The notes: a model not told the origin generated them from the letters alone. DNA of 64,000 bases from Nissolia schottii (GCA_003254905.1 QANU01019497.1:124001-188000), one strand, 5' to 3'; shown: positions 28,401 through 39,300, counted from the stretch's first letter. Numbers and translations: made by a program.

Positions 28401-31400
28401 TCGAAATCTTCAAGTGAGTCAGTTTACTCTCCTATGTACTTCTTGAATTTCAGTTCTTTTTTTTTTTTTTTTCTCTCTCTTTTTTTCCCATTCTTTTCTC
28501 TTATCATTGATATGGCAATTCATTTGGCATTTTCTTCTTCTGTATATGTGCAATTAAAGTGTATTGTGCATTTCAAAGTAGCTTTGCCCATTTGTAAATA
28601 GGCACTCTGTATTACAGGTGCTGCTAATGAATTTATGGTGTACATTTTAAAGATGGGTTAATACAACTCTTGCTGAAAGCTAGCCACTGTTCTTGATACA
28701 AATTGTGATACTTGTGTTCCTGGGTGGTTAGTTCTGACGACTAACTATTGCATCTCAACAATTATCATTTAGTCTCAACAATATGTTCAAATAATTCGTA
28801 TTGTATGTCAAGCTGGTCCTGCCTAGTTGTATATCACAATTTTATGTCAAAACAAACTATATATCATTATGGAGAACGTTACTTTTGTTTTTCTTTTAAG
28901 AATATTTTGGGCTTCTCTTGGAGTACACTTCGGGTCCAATAACTTATGAATAATCTCCGGTCATGCTTAACTATATAGCCTTGATAAAATAATCTCCCAA
29001 AAAGTGAGTGAATAAATATATAAGAAAAATAATCTCCCAAAAAGGGTTAAATAAATTTTTGTTCCCTAATAAATTGTGAATTTTGATTCTGCATCCTTGA
29101 TAATTTTTTTTGTTTGGTTTTAGTCCCCATTAAGATATGATGTGACAGATAGAAGTTAGGTGAATCCCATTATAATTTGGTAAAACATAGTCAAATCAAG
29201 TTTTAACTGTGGTTAATCGTGGTCAAATCGGTCCGTGGTTCAAACTGGTTTGAGTGGTTTGCTAATGGTTAAAATTTGGTTTGACCATATTCAACCAAAT
29301 TATAGTGAAACCCATCTAATTTTCGTTTGCTGCGTCATCCTTTACTGCGTCATCCTTTAATGGTCAATTTTAACGCGAGGAACTAAAACTAAACAAAAAA
29401 ATTTATCAATGACTCAAACAAAAATAAAAATTAATAGGGTGCAACATCAAAATTCGGGATTTATTAGGGGGCAAAAAATTATGTAGTCCATAAAAATAGA
29501 AAGAGAAAAATGTGGGAATTTCATGGGTTTCCTATTTGCTGAATTACCATTTAAGTGACTTTGGGCATTTAGACTGTTTCCTGCAATCATCTCTTTTGGT
29601 AGAAGTTTCCTGAGATAATTTAACCTTCCAGGTTGTGGTAGTTGATCTGGTTCTAGTTTATATCTGCTAATGTCAAATTAAAGTCAATCTAATTGTTTCT
29701 GGAATTTTCTGTTTTGAAGGATATTTTATCTTCCCTTAGTATATTTTTCTCGCCCTCTAATGTATTTTCCTTTTCTATAAATTTTTTAAAAAATTAGACA
29801 ACATTTATTAGTAAATCACGTTTCGGAATAATTGTCACTTTTAGATTGCTTCAACTGAAATAAGAAATCATTAAAAACAGACAAGCATGAATGCAAAGAT
29901 GCGGGCCAGTTCTTTTGCGGCATTTGGAGCGCTAAGCAGCTATGGAACCGGGCCACTACATGAGGTGTTTGTTGAGCAGGTATGTCGCTAACTCTGATTG
30001 TACTGCCTTATTCTTCTTTTCTTCTCTCGACTTGAAATAAAAAGTTTCACCTGTTCAACAGCGGAGCCTGTATAATTGATACTGATAGTTTCTGTAGTGG
30101 ACATTGTAGAGCAGGAAAAGCAGAAGGCATTTACCTTTTTAATAAGGAAAACTTGTTCTGTGGTGTTTTTCTGGCCTTGATGTGATTTTCCAATTCTGTG
30201 TCATGTCTCATTTTTAGTTCCATACTCATAAGTAGCATATGGATTGCTTATAACGGTGGTAGTGACAGTACAAATTTGCTTATAACGCAAGTAAAAAATG
30301 TGATCAAACTACTTGTGTATCACTGCCAAGCAATGATTCTTTTCTTACCATGCTGAAGCCCTGAGCAAAGTATCAATGCGCCTACACACTTCCCTCCTTG
30401 GTCTTCTGAAATAAACTACCAAATTTCAAATGCAGAATTTCACTGTTACATACTTTCTAGTGCTACTAGAAAGGTTGCTCAGATCTATTTCAATGACAAT
30501 ATCTGACTCTTGTTTTGAATTCTCAGTCGCTACCCCGTGTAGTTCCAATTTAACGCTAGTTCTTTAATCCCAAGAGCTAAATTTGCAAAGTTAAACTCAG
30601 CCAACTTCAGAACTTTAGGGGAATACTTCATAAACCATCTGTGAAATTGAGAGCACACAAACGAAGGAAAAGAAAATTTTGCTTATGACTACAGCTTATG
30701 ACTACTTTGAACTTCTGTACTGTGGCATCATATTATGGTTTTTGAAAACAGGAATGACGAATTCCTATTTATTAAGTACATCTCTCTTCTCATATTTACA
30801 AATGCAAAAAAATTCTCATGTAATATTTTCAACGAAGTTGGCAATTATAACATAGAGCATTTCAATTGTCTTATCATTTTGGTGAAACTTGCGATTAGAT
30901 GGTTGCCCAACTGATTTGATTGTCGTGTGTCTTTTCAATATGTCAAAAAGCTCATTCCATGATATTTGTTGTTTTACAAAGGTACATGCTGCTGTTCCTC
31001 GCCTTGTTTTGCACCTTCATGACGAAGATGTTAGTGTCCGACTGGCCTGTCGGGTAATCATCCACTATCTTGAATTTTCTTGAACTAAATATTTGCAAAG
31101 AAACGCTTGATATGATTAATTATTTCTATTTGATACATTCTAACTGACAGAACACCCTGAAACGAGTTTGCCCATTGATGGAAATTGAAGGATTGGTTGC
31201 CCTGCTGAACACACAAAGCTTTCTTTCTGATCACCGGTAAGGTTTGAAATGAAAAAGTTTCTTAGTTTTGTTGTTTTTCAATGATAATGGATTACAATAG
31301 CTTCTTTTTGTGGTTTTAGAAGTGACTATGAGGACTTCCTCCGAGACATTGCAAAACAATTTATTCAGCATCTTCCCTCCAGAGTTGATACTTATATGGC

Positions 31401-32499
31401 GTCAACAGTGCAGGTTCTTATTCACTATTCTAGCAAAGAAAAAAGAAAGAAAAACAAAATGCTTGTTTCTTTGTTGTACTTACACTGTCTTGTACTTCTG
31501 TACATAACTAGTTATATGTTTTTGCTACAACACGAGATCTCTTACTTTGTTTACAGACTGTGATTAAGGTTAGCCTTATTGAGGGATGCACACTTATTTT
31601 TCATTTATTGCAGCTTTCTGCTGCCAAACAACCTCTTTTTCTCTCTGGACCTGTGCGTTGTGGTCTCTCCCTTTTTCAATCTTAGTTTAAAGGACTGTGT
31701 TTTATATAACTCGTGTGGTTCCAAAATGGACATCGTCTCTCACGTTTTACTACGAAGACTTCTGCATTTCTTCCTTATCTGTGACTTCAAAAACAGAGAA
31801 ATTTGTGCATAAAGTTCACCTACTGAGCTGGATCTATCAACTGTAGCTGCCCTCCCTACATTTTAGGGCAAACTAAAGAATCTTGGAAGTTATTCAATTC
31901 ATAAAATTTTAGCTGGATTTTCTTTTCATGGATTTACTCATTTTGTACTTACTCATTTTACCCTATTGGGAGTTGGAACATGGAACAATTCTACGATAGT
32001 AAAGCTGCTAGAATACTTAAACACCGTGCTTTATGGATTCTTTTTTCCTTCTGTTTTAATCTAAGGGCTTCCTAAACTTATCAGTTTACTTTCTTGATGA
32101 GGCAGGCTTTTGATGCACCATGGCCCATAATTCAAGCAAATGCTATATACTTCAGCAGCAGCATGCTATCTTTATCGGACAATCATCACATTTTAGCTGT
32201 CTACCATACTCAGGTCTTCCCTGGATTTGTTTGCTATTTTTTCATGCTTTTCAGCCAAAACCGATGTTTCACAAGATGACTGTCTCTTCTTTTAGGTATT
32301 TGGTATGCTGGTGGGAAAAATGAGTCGATCACCTGATGCTGTTGTTAGAGCAACATGTTCTGCTGCTCTGGGCTTGTTGCTAAAATCCTCCAACTCCTGT
32401 TCGTGGAGAGCAGTTCATTTTGATCGGCTAGAATCAACAACGAAAAACAATGATTCGGAGTGTACAAAGAACCAGCAAAAAAACACAGAGATATCATGA
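6731..32499 (+). CDS. SGR6: SHOOT GRAVITROPISM 6 / MROH1-type HEAT-repeat protein, 51 exons
   Basis: The exons join in one frame: 5154 bases, 1717 residues plus TGA, which matches the SGR6 family size of about 1700. The product is almost entirely alpha-helical HEAT/armadillo repeats with no catalytic motif. In Arabidopsis SGR6 is linked to tonoplast membrane structure and shoot gravitropism; animal MROH1/HPO-27 relatives act in lysosome fission. Conserved blocks include [38 protein letters not shown] and [19 protein letters not shown]. Exons: 6731-6761, 6871-6961, 7068-7122, 7233-7364, 8370-8441, 8891-8981, 9114-9209, 9979-10057, 10157-10220, 10735-10838, 11025-11130, 13470-13559, 14290-14367, 14671-14738, 14817-14916, 15024-15158, 15511-15600, 15744-15809, 15970-16065, 16207-16281, 17665-17724, 18028-18117, 18500-18621, 19286-19415, 19497-19576, 20319-20454, 20906-20987, 21574-21716, 21821-21901, 21979-22079, 22535-22773, 22897-23006, 23171-23302, 23419-23493, 23575-23708, 23805-23877, 24080-24211, 24540-24715, 24795-24917, 25738-25798, 25888-25983, 26658-26758, 27524-27629, 28134-28247, 28339-28413, 29881-29979, 30982-31053, 31151-31236, 31320-31413, 32106-32213, 32296-32499. 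The exon 34 end is ambiguous: 23493 with a GC donor, or 23499 with a weak GT donor. Confidence 0.93.
12001..12018. repeat. Run of 18 G residues in SGR6 intron 11
   Basis: An uninterrupted poly-G tract on the + strand, very rare in AT-rich plant DNA. It could form a G-quadruplex and its length is prone to sequencing error. It lies 50-100 bases left of the foldback element at about 12,070-13,025. Confidence 0.9.
12070..13025. mobile_element. Foldback/TIR element in SGR6 intron 11
   Basis: The two ends are inverted copies: 12,109-12,140 matches the reverse complement of 12,957-12,988 with few changes (core TGCAATTATGGTGCA), and weaker similarity extends outward to about 12,070 and 13,025. Inner arms are also complementary in character: C-rich at about 12,290-12,370, G-rich at about 12,770-12,860. 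No transposase reading frame. Probably a non-autonomous DNA transposon; exact ends and target duplication not resolved. It accounts for much of the 2.3-kb intron 11131-13469. Confidence 0.6.
13170..13206. repeat. Compound (CT)n(TA)n microsatellite in SGR6 intron 11
   Basis: CT units followed directly by TA units, intronic. Confidence 0.9.
15601..15743 (+). other. GC-AG intron (intron 17 of SGR6)
   Basis: Exon 17 ends ATGGAG and the intron starts GCAAGT, the strong consensus for the minor GC class of donors. The acceptor is TTTTACAG. The join keeps the frame (MEH at the junction). No GT donor in the vicinity preserves the reading as well. Confidence 0.85.
16673..17577. mobile_element. MITE-like TIR element in SGR6 intron 20
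   Basis: The left end (CCCGTGTGGAGGTGCTTAT, from 16,673) matches the reverse complement of the right end (CCCGTTTGGATAAGCTTAT, ending at about 17,574). Both are followed inward by similar AT-rich sequence with ACTTTT runs. The TATCCAAACGGG-type terminus and AGAAGCAGAA-type subterminal motifs resemble hAT-like plant MITEs. No coding capacity. Internal short repeats of ATCCAAAC plus ACTTTTATAAT occur at about 17,170, 17,395 and 17,465. Confidence 0.6.
17226..17371. mobile_element. Small hairpin MITE nested in the intron 20 element
   Basis: A near-palindrome of about 145 bases: the left arm (GAAATTCTTGTATATGCG, then TCCTTGGGCACACA and ATAATAA) pairs with the right arm (TTATTGTGTGCGCGCCCAAG, then CACACGAGAATTTC). 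It interrupts the larger TIR element, so it is the younger insertion. Confidence 0.65.
22374..22407. repeat. (CT)n microsatellite in SGR6 intron 30
   Basis: A long CT run followed by a short CA run, intronic. Confidence 0.9.
23878..24079 (+). other. Candidate U12-type (minor spliceosome) intron in SGR6
   Basis: The intron between exons 36 and 37 starts GTATCCTTT, the exact U12-class donor. Close to the acceptor (AG at 24,078-24,079) lies ATCCTTTAC at 24,060-24,068, matching the U12 branch consensus TTCCTTAAC at seven of nine positions. Its adenosine is 12 bases from the 3' splice site, within the normal 10-15 base window. No polypyrimidine tract follows. The join GA|ISSLAES keeps the HEAT-protein frame. 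Confidence 0.85.
24432..24495. repeat. 32-bp tandem duplication in SGR6 intron 37
   Basis: Two near-identical copies with a 32-base period, shortly upstream of exon 38. Recent, no coding effect. Confidence 0.85.
29042..29482. mobile_element. MITE-like inverted-repeat element in SGR6 intron 45
   Basis: The left arm (about 29,042-29,150, beginning GGGTTAAATAAATTTTTG) is an inverted copy of the right arm (about 29,365-29,482): both read as CCTAATAAAT, AATTTTGAT, then TTTGTTT and TTTTAGT on opposite strands. The middle carries local repeats of TGGTTTGA and GGTCAAAT type. The terminal motif resembles MULE-type MITEs of legumes. No coding potential. Confidence 0.65.
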
Positions 32500-34561
32500 G
32501 TTTGAAACAATGTTTTCTAGAAGTGGTTGCATTAACTGAGCTTCCACTCTGCTTATTTACGGGGTTCATATGTGGCAATGGGCAGATCCGTTCACGTTCA
32601 TGATATGTACAGTCTCTGTTTGGTGCTAGAGATCAACTTTTTTTTCCCTTCCATTTTTTCCCTCTCTTTTGTTGTTAAGTTAGAAAGAACTATGCAGTTC
32701 CTTTTCATTTTTATTTCCAATTCAATGTAAATTAGTGATAGTTGTAATTGTGTATATCTGTTGTATATTATTTACATCTTTCTGTAACTCATACATTACC
32801 TTGGAGGCTTTATATTTCTATATAATAAAAATAAAAAATGAAAATTGTCTAAAATAGTGTTGATCTGTTTTGTCACAAATTTCATTTCTAGTACTTATTT
32901 AATTACTCGAGCAGGATTATCATGATTATAACATCTCTTTACAAAAAAAAATATTTTTTTGTGACAATAATTTAATTGATTCGGGAAAAATAAAAAACAA
33001 AACAAAGAACACAAATTTAGCTATGTGATCTGCCTTTTGTCTAGAAGGAAGCTTAAATCCTCTGCGATTAGTTTTCATTAAATGACTCATTCAATGAAAG
33101 GTATGAGGATCGGAGAAGCAAGCAGCCACAAAAATTCCACAAAAAGAATTGTGAGATTAATCTTCTTGTTCATCATAGCTGGTAAGCTCACTTAAATTTG
33201 CTGTGTTACTCTTGAGAGTATGAAACTCTTGTAGTTTTTGTCGAGTATTTAAGTCCTTATTCCAGAGAGAAGGGAACAGTGTGGGTGACATTATAGGAAT
33301 ACCAATCAGGTTAGAGCACTCTATTTTGGGTTAAGGAAATTTAAAGCACACTTTTTGGGTTAAGATAGAAAGAGGTTTGGTGGTGTCTATCCTATACTTG
33401 AGAATCGGGTGGAGGAAGGTTTCAAAATGTTCGTGCTATTATGAGAATTTTATTTGTCAACCTTGGACAACCATACAAAGGTCTGGAGTTCGTCATAGTA
33501 GAATTCACTATTGACACCGCATCATTATGAGTGTGATTGTCTTAGAGTTGACAAATTAGATTATCAATCTGTTGTATCATTTCTCTTGCCAAAATTCAAT
33601 AGTAAAAAAATCTCAAGCAATTGAAGAGTGGATGTAGTTGCAATTTGTAACTAGATCAACATAAACTACCGAGCATCTCTATGTTTTTTATCTGTAAATT
33701 ACATTCATTGAAAAAGCATTTTTTTTTTCATGTTTAAGGCCTGAGATTTACCTTAAGCGGAGAAATTCTGTTATTCTAAATTACAGGTTGTACTACAGAA
33801 GATAAAGTATATAAAACTAATAACTGACAAGAAAATTAAAAATATGGTGGTTGTACATATGTATAGTTCTTTTGTTATTATTTTATAAAGCGTTGAGTTT
33901 CATGAGAAAAATATATTTGTATATAAGATGATGGACATGGACATAATCATAGATATCAAGAGATAAATAAGTGAGGTTCACCCCTATCTCTTTTTTCTCT
34001 AAAGAGTGAGCTCCACTTATTTGTTTAATGATTTTCATGATCATGCATACCTCTTTGCTTATATATCTTTTTTGGTACTTAAAAAATTACATTGATTATA
34101 ATTTTTTTTACACTTAAAAATTTATATGTAATAAAATTTGAACACTCTTATAGGTATATTATCTAAACCCTTAGACCAATCTCATTGATTTCTCTGCTTA
34201 CAAATGACATATCTTTTAAAGTAAACTACTAAAAACTCGAAATTTGTCAGACGGAATCTGGAGAATAATTCCTTTTCAGCATCTTGCCAGTCTTCTTTTA
34301 TTTTCTTGACCAAACAAAATGTGTATGGCCTGATAGATTACAATCAAACTCGTGAAGGTCGGCACACCAAAGAAATGGAAAGGATAAGAATTTCCCACGT
34401 ATGTTTGTTCAAGTTGTTCCTTGTCTTTGAGAAATACGGTCCTCCTTTTTTATTATAGAGGTAAAGAGGCGGTAGAGATTATCTAGAAGCAACGAGCAAT
34501 CTAGAACAAACAAGTCACTTTTTAGTAACAGGTCAGATTTTTTTCTTTCTTGGTAAACATA
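32500..34561. other. SGR6 3' UTR and intergenic DNA
   Basis: Possible polyadenylation motifs lie around 32,821 (AATAAAAATAAA). The rest is AT-rich intergenic DNA. The only coding-like item is a possible orphan first exon at 33,082-33,181, listed separately. Confidence 0.55.
33082..33181 (+). other. Possible orphan first exon with membrane anchor
   Basis: An ATG opens 33 codons ending at a good donor (G|GTAAGC). It encodes a basic segment (KNSTKRIVR) followed by a hydrophobic run (LIFLFIIAG), like a type II signal anchor or signal peptide. No matching downstream exon was found before the UGT at 35,099. It could be the relic of a lost gene or chance. No family recognised. Confidence 0.25.
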
Positions 34562-34656
34562 GAATTGAATCTTCACGTCACTTCCCATACCTTTTGTTTG
34601 TTTGTGACACGGAATTGAATCTTCACGTCACTTCCCATACCTTTTGTTTGTTTGTG
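34562..34656. repeat. 50-bp tandem duplication upstream of UGT 1
   Basis: Two near-identical copies with a 50-base period (starting 34,562 and 34,612), each containing CTTCACGTCACTTCC. It lies about 450 bases upstream of the UGT ATG. If the CACGTCA core is a bZIP site, the site is doubled. Confidence 0.85.
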
Positions 34657-34968
34657 CATCTAGGCACAGGAAATTTGTGATGCAGAAAACATGCTATCTA
34701 CTTCCACATGATTCTCGTCCCCGTATCCATGCACCAATAGTACTAGCCTCACATAATCCACAGAACATTGCATATGCTCTTACATCACCATTCCCCGTAT
34801 CCATTGCACAGTGCTTTCTTTTAGAAATTATTAGATGTGATGTGGAGCGAGCATGGAATACATATTAAATTGTGTAGCTTTGTGACTTGTGTATTTAAAT
34901 AAAATAACTATTTTGTGACATTCACAAATTCTCAAAAGTTGAGACCACATTCACCACGTTCTTTTGCG

Positions 34969-34976
34969 TATAAATA
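34969..34976 (+). promoter_or_regulatory. TATA box of UGT 1
   Basis: TATAAATA, 123 bases before the ATG at 35,099. A start site about 30 bases downstream would give a 5' UTR of roughly 95 bases rich in A and C, normal for plant genes. Confidence 0.7.
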
Positions 34977-35098
34977 GAGGGGAAAAGCAACCTCAACACG
35001 ACACCAAAAGAAGAAGTAACCAACACAATACAACTCCTCACACTCATTCACGTAGTAATAGCCCATAGAGTAGTGCTATTATTATTGGCTAGCCAAAT

Positions 35099-36634
35099 AT
35101 GGTTTCCCAAACAAACCAACTTCACTTCATCTTGTTTCCCTTAATGGCTCCAGGCCACACTATCCCCATGATTGACATTGCAAGGCTCTTGGCACAACGT
35201 GGTGTCATTGTTACCATATTCATCACACCACGGAACGCGTCACGCTTCAGCTCAGTCCTTTCTCGCGCCGTCTCTTCCGGCCTTCCGATCCGGGTGGTTC
35301 ACCTCCAGTTCCCATCAAAAGAAGCAGGACTACCCGAAGGGTGCGAGAATTTGGACATGATAACCTCAGGGGACAAGATGGTCAACCTCTTACGCGGAAT
35401 CCCATTGCTCCAAAAGCCAGCAGAGAAACTGTTTGATGAAATGACACCAAAACCAAGTTGCATAATCTCTGACTTCTGCATCCCTTGGACTGTTCAACTC
35501 GCTGATAAGCACAAGATACCAAGGATTTCCTTCCATGGATTCTCCTGCTTCTGCCTCCATTGCATGCACAGGATAGGCACTTCAAAGGTTGCTGAGAACA
35601 TCACTTCAGAGACAGAGTATTTCGCGGTCCCTGACATACCTCACAAGATTCTTGTCACCAAGGGCCAGATACCACAGCCACTGACAAATGGACTGAAGGA
35701 GTTTGGGGAGAAGATGTTCGATGCTGAAATAAGGTCATACGGTGTGATCATAAACACCTTTGAGGAGTTGGAGCAAGAATATGTCAGGGATTACAAAAAG
35801 GAGAGAAATGACAAGGTTTGGTGCATTGGCCCTGTCTCACTTTGCAACAAGGATGAGTTGGACAAGGCTCAAAGGGGTAACAAGGCATCAATCAGTGAAC
35901 ACCGTTGCCTGGAGTGGCTGGATTTGCAGCAGCCAAAGTCTGTGGTCTATGCCTGCCTTGGAAGCTTGTGCAACTTGATCCCTTCGCAGCTCATAGAGCT
36001 TGCCCTGGCCTTGGAAGCAACAGAGAGACCCTTCATATGGGTCATTAGGGAAGCGCACGTGGAAGAGCTGGAAAAATGGATTGTGGAACAAGGGTTTGAA
36101 GAAAGGACCAGAGGGAGAGGCCTCATAATCAGAGGGTGGGCCCCACAGGTGCTGATACTGTCACACCCTTCAATTGGAGGGTTCCTAACACACTGTGGCT
36201 GGAACTCAACACTTGAAGGGATAAGTGCCGGCGTGCCAATGGTCACATGGCCATTGTTTGCTGACCAGTTTCTGAATGAGAGGCTTGTTGAAGTGGTGCT
36301 GAGGGTTGGCGTGAGCGTTGGGGCGGAGGTTCCAATGAAGTGGGGAGAGGAAGAGAAGGCGGGTGTGTTGGTCAAGAAGGAAGATATTGAGAAGGCAATA
36401 TGCATGGTGATGGATGAGGATGAAGAGAGCGAAGAGAGGAGAGAGAGGGCAAGGGAACTGAGTGGGATGGCAGAGAGAGCAGTGGAGAAAGGTGGATCTT
36501 CTTATCTTAACATGACTTTGATTATCCAAGACATCATGCAGCAGCAGCACCACCACCACCACCACCACCAGCAAGAGCAAGCGAGTGGGGAGGATTTAAA
36601 CTCGACACCTAAAGAGATACCATTGTCTGCTTAA
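35099..36634 (+). CDS. UGT73-type UDP-glycosyltransferase, intronless (UGT 1)
   Basis: Family 1 glycosyltransferase of 511 residues, close to the UGT73C group. It transfers sugar, usually glucose, from UDP-sugar to small hydrophobic acceptors in the cytosol. Catalytic His20 lies in LFPLMAPGH and the partner Asp125 in CIISDFC. The 44-residue PSPG sugar-donor box runs W347 to Q390, with HCGWNS inside; the last residue Gln favours UDP-glucose. Two Rossmann-like halves and no signal peptide, as usual. The first ATG is used because it lies just before the conserved LHFILFPLM block. Odd: the C-terminus extends about 20-25 residues past its paralogues and begins with three Gln and seven His in a row. 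Acceptor unknown: UGT73C relatives use triterpenoids, flavonols, cytokinins or brassinosteroids. Confidence 0.95.
   Translation: MVSQTNQLHFILFPLMAPGHTIPMIDIARLLAQRGVIVTIFITPRNASRFSSVLSRAVSSGLPIRVVHLQFPSKEAGLPEGCENLDMITSGDKMVNLLRGIPLLQKPAEKLFDEMTPKPSCIISDFCIPWTVQLADKHKIPRISFHGFSCFCLHCMHRIGTSKVAENITSETEYFAVPDIPHKILVTKGQIPQPLTNGLKEFGEKMFDAEIRSYGVIINTFEELEQEYVRDYKKERNDKVWCIGPVSLCNKDELDKAQRGNKASISEHRCLEWLDLQQPKSVVYACLGSLCNLIPSQLIELALALEATERPFIWVIREAHVEELEKWIVEQGFEERTRGRGLIIRGWAPQVLILSHPSIGGFLTHCGWNSTLEGISAGVPMVTWPLFADQFLNERLVEVVLRVGVSVGAEVPMKWGEEEKAGVLVKKEDIEKAICMVMDEDEESEERRERARELSGMAERAVEKGGSSYLNMTLIIQDIMQQQHHHHHHHQQEQASGEDLNSTPKEIPLSA
36548..36568 (+). repeat. (CAC)7 repeat encoding a poly-histidine tail
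   Basis: Seven CAC codons after three CAG codons near the 3' end of UGT 1. The encoded run lies after the last conserved helix (DIMQ) and before a 17-residue polar tail. A trinucleotide microsatellite, so the length may vary between lines. Confidence 0.9.
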
Positions 36635-37510
36635 TTATGTTGCATGTGATGATGTCCTTGTGCCCTGTCGTATTATTTTTTTCTTATTCTGTCACTGCTT
36701 GTGTATGGCACATAGTTATTAATTGTAGCAATTGGATCCATACTCAAGAAGGAAATTGTTTTCTTTTGGGTTTGGATTTTTTACAAAATCGGATTAAGTT
36801 TGTTAAAGAGTTTCATCTTGAATTATAATTCTAAAATCAATTTAAATTTGTGATTTAAAATATTAAAATGATCAAAATATTAATAAAATAATTATTTTTG
36901 TACTATAAGAATATTTTTATTATTTTTTTAAAATAATTATTTATTTATAAAATAACTATTTTTATACTTTAATAATAATAATAATTTTATTATTATTAAT
37001 GAAAATGATTCATTTATAAAATAATTATTTTTGTACTAAATTTTTTTAAATTATTCATTTATAAATTTTAAAGAAAATTATATTATAATATTTTACATGG
37101 ATCTTACTCTAGTATTCCATCTAATTCAAGGATATAGGTACGACAACACTCCATGCTTATCTATGACTAAGAATTAGTCGCTTGTTTCACTAATTCTAAT
37201 TATTTATTATTTTGAATCATGACAGTTGAAATATAAAAAAGTATCAATATCCTTGCAAAAACTTGGGTACCAAAGAAAGCACCATTACATAAATATATTA
37301 AATTTCAACAGATATGATTACAAACAAATAAATGCAAAAGAGGTAGAATTAAACGTATAAGATTTAATGAGAAAAGAGAAAATAAGTTAGTTTGGAATTG
37401 ATAATTCTTAGGGTATGAACTAAAAATTGAGATGAACTCATTTAAGTTGTTTTTTTAATTTCATAGAATTGGGTTCTAGAATTATGATTCCAATTCCACA
37501 TGTTACATCA
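36635..37510. other. UGT 1 3' UTR and AT-rich intergenic DNA
   Basis: After the TAA the sequence becomes extremely AT-rich (36,830-37,090) with TTATTATT runs. No gene seen. At 37,420-37,510 there are GGAATTG/CAATTCC motifs that reappear inverted at 39,697-39,745, on the other side of the inserted element; the target may itself have been a palindromic element. Confidence 0.5.
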
Positions 37511-37970
37511 AATATAAAACAGTTATGTTACATGTACACTCATATTTCATACACCATACATACATCTGTATTAGAATACACTGACCCCCTAAAATAACTG
37601 CTTCATCCACTCTTTCTTCCAATGTCACCAACACGTGTGTGAACCCACGTTCCTTATCTTCATTCTCTTTCTCGAAAAAATTTCACTGTTCATTACTCTC
37701 CGCTCTCTTCGCCCTCTTCATTTTCTTCGATCTCGTCGTTTTCTTTGATCTCATGAGCAAGATCTGGGATTTGTTAGAGAGATGAGTGATTGAAGATGTT
37801 GCTGCTTGTTATCATCTTTTAAATAAGAAAGAAAGAAGTTCAAAAAAAAAATCAAAGCATAATTGACAGGAGGAAGGAAAAGAACAAGATATACATGACC
37901 TATGCTTGTTAATTTTAAAGTCAGGATCTATTTTTATTTGAGTAAAATTACAGTGATGTAAACAAAACCT

Positions 37971-38850
37971 GTGACCTGTGGATGATCTTTGCACGTACGT
38001 CCATTTAATGTTTACACATATGCCCATTTAAAGTTTGCACAATTCTACAATACATCAAATTCTGCATTTTTATGAATTTGTGACAAACACATAATGCTTA
38101 TATTACACCATCTAATGTTTATTCATGGCAATATATAAAAAATTATGCCAAAATATTTATAATATTTCTGCATCAATTGTTGAAAGGTTGAGAATATGCC
38201 AAAATGCACATTCTCTTCCTCAACAAAGACAAAACATGTGACATGTGGATAATGTTTGTTCATACGCCCATTTAATGTTTGCATTTATGCCCATTTAAAG
38301 TTTGCACAGTTGTACAATACATCGAATTCTACATTTTTATGCATTTGTGACAAACACATAATGCTTATATTACATCATCTAATGCTTATTCATGACAATA
38401 TGTAAAAAATTGTGTCAAAATGTTTATAATATTAATGCATTAATTGTTGAAAGGTTGAGAATGTGCCAAAATGCATATCCTCTTCCTCAACAAAGATCAA
38501 ATCTGTGACCTGTGGATAATGTTTGCACATGCGCCCATTTAATGTTTGTATATATGTCCATTTAAAGTTTGCACAATTCTACAATACATCAAATTCTGTA
38601 TTTTTATGCATTTGTGACAAACACATAATGCTTATATCACACCATCTAATGTTTATTCATGGCAATATGTAAAACATTGTGTCAAAATATTTATAATATT
38701 TATGCATTAATTGTTGAAAGGTTGAGAATGTTCTAAAATGCATGTCATCTTCCTCAACAAAGATAAAACCAGTGACCTGTAGATAATGTTTGCACATACG
38801 TCCATTTAATGTTTATACTTATGCCCATTTAAAGTTTGTACATTCAATTT
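37971..38850. repeat. 267-bp tandem array inside transposon copy 1
   Basis: Units begin at 37,971, 38,238, 38,505 and 38,772, an exact 267-base period, about 3.3 copies. Each starts GTGACCTGTGG and holds the doublet TTTAATGTTTGCA / CCCATTTAAAGTTTGCACA. Units differ by scattered substitutions. Confidence 0.9.
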
Positions 38851-38976
38851 ACTGTCATATGTATGTTAGTAATAAATGAGCATTAGAATGTATAAAGTTT
38901 TAGTGCATTAGAATTTCACAGAGACGTCAAAGAACAAAACTCTACATGGAAATCAAAGAAAAAATCATGAAAACTG

Positions 38977-39300
38977 TAACATCCCGTTTTTGCTTAAGAA
39001 GAATTTCGCCTAATTAATAAATCACAAGCCAATTATTTTGATTGAAAATTTTTAAAAAATTATTTTTCCAAAAATATTAGTCAAAGTGACGGCCTCGTAA
39101 TCTTGAGAAATTTCGCGAGAATCGCACCGATTCTCGGTCACCGTCAGAATTTAACCGGTATGGAATGTACTCATAAAATAAATTTGATAACCCTAAAAAA
39201 TGCGATTGCCTTAGGTAAAAATTAAATTCCTCATTAGAATTGTTTGAAGAATGCGATTTTATTTTTTTTGTGATTTTTGTACTAATTTTCGATGTTTCAA
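38977..39300 (+). mobile_element. LTR-type terminal fragment nested in copy 1 (fossil)
   Basis: The segment starts TGTAACATCCCG, a common terminus of plant LTR elements. It occupies a place where transposon copy 2 has unrelated sequence, so it looks like a nested insertion. Only about 320 bases; family not assignable from this piece. Broken remnant. Confidence 0.4.

Noticed and set aside
6731-32499. GCN1/ILITYHIA-type translational activator for the large HEAT-repeat gene
   Set aside because: GCN1 proteins are about 2600 residues with an eEF3-like region. This gene ends at 1717 residues and its conserved blocks fit the SGR6/MROH1 family.
35947-36580. Long open frames antisense to UGT 1
   Set aside because: Shadow frames of a strongly biased coding sequence; no independent domain evidence.
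37971-38850. CRISPR-like or centromeric satellite array
   Set aside because: Units are 267 bp with no spacer pattern, only about three copies, and enclosed by transposon ends with a 9-bp target duplication.
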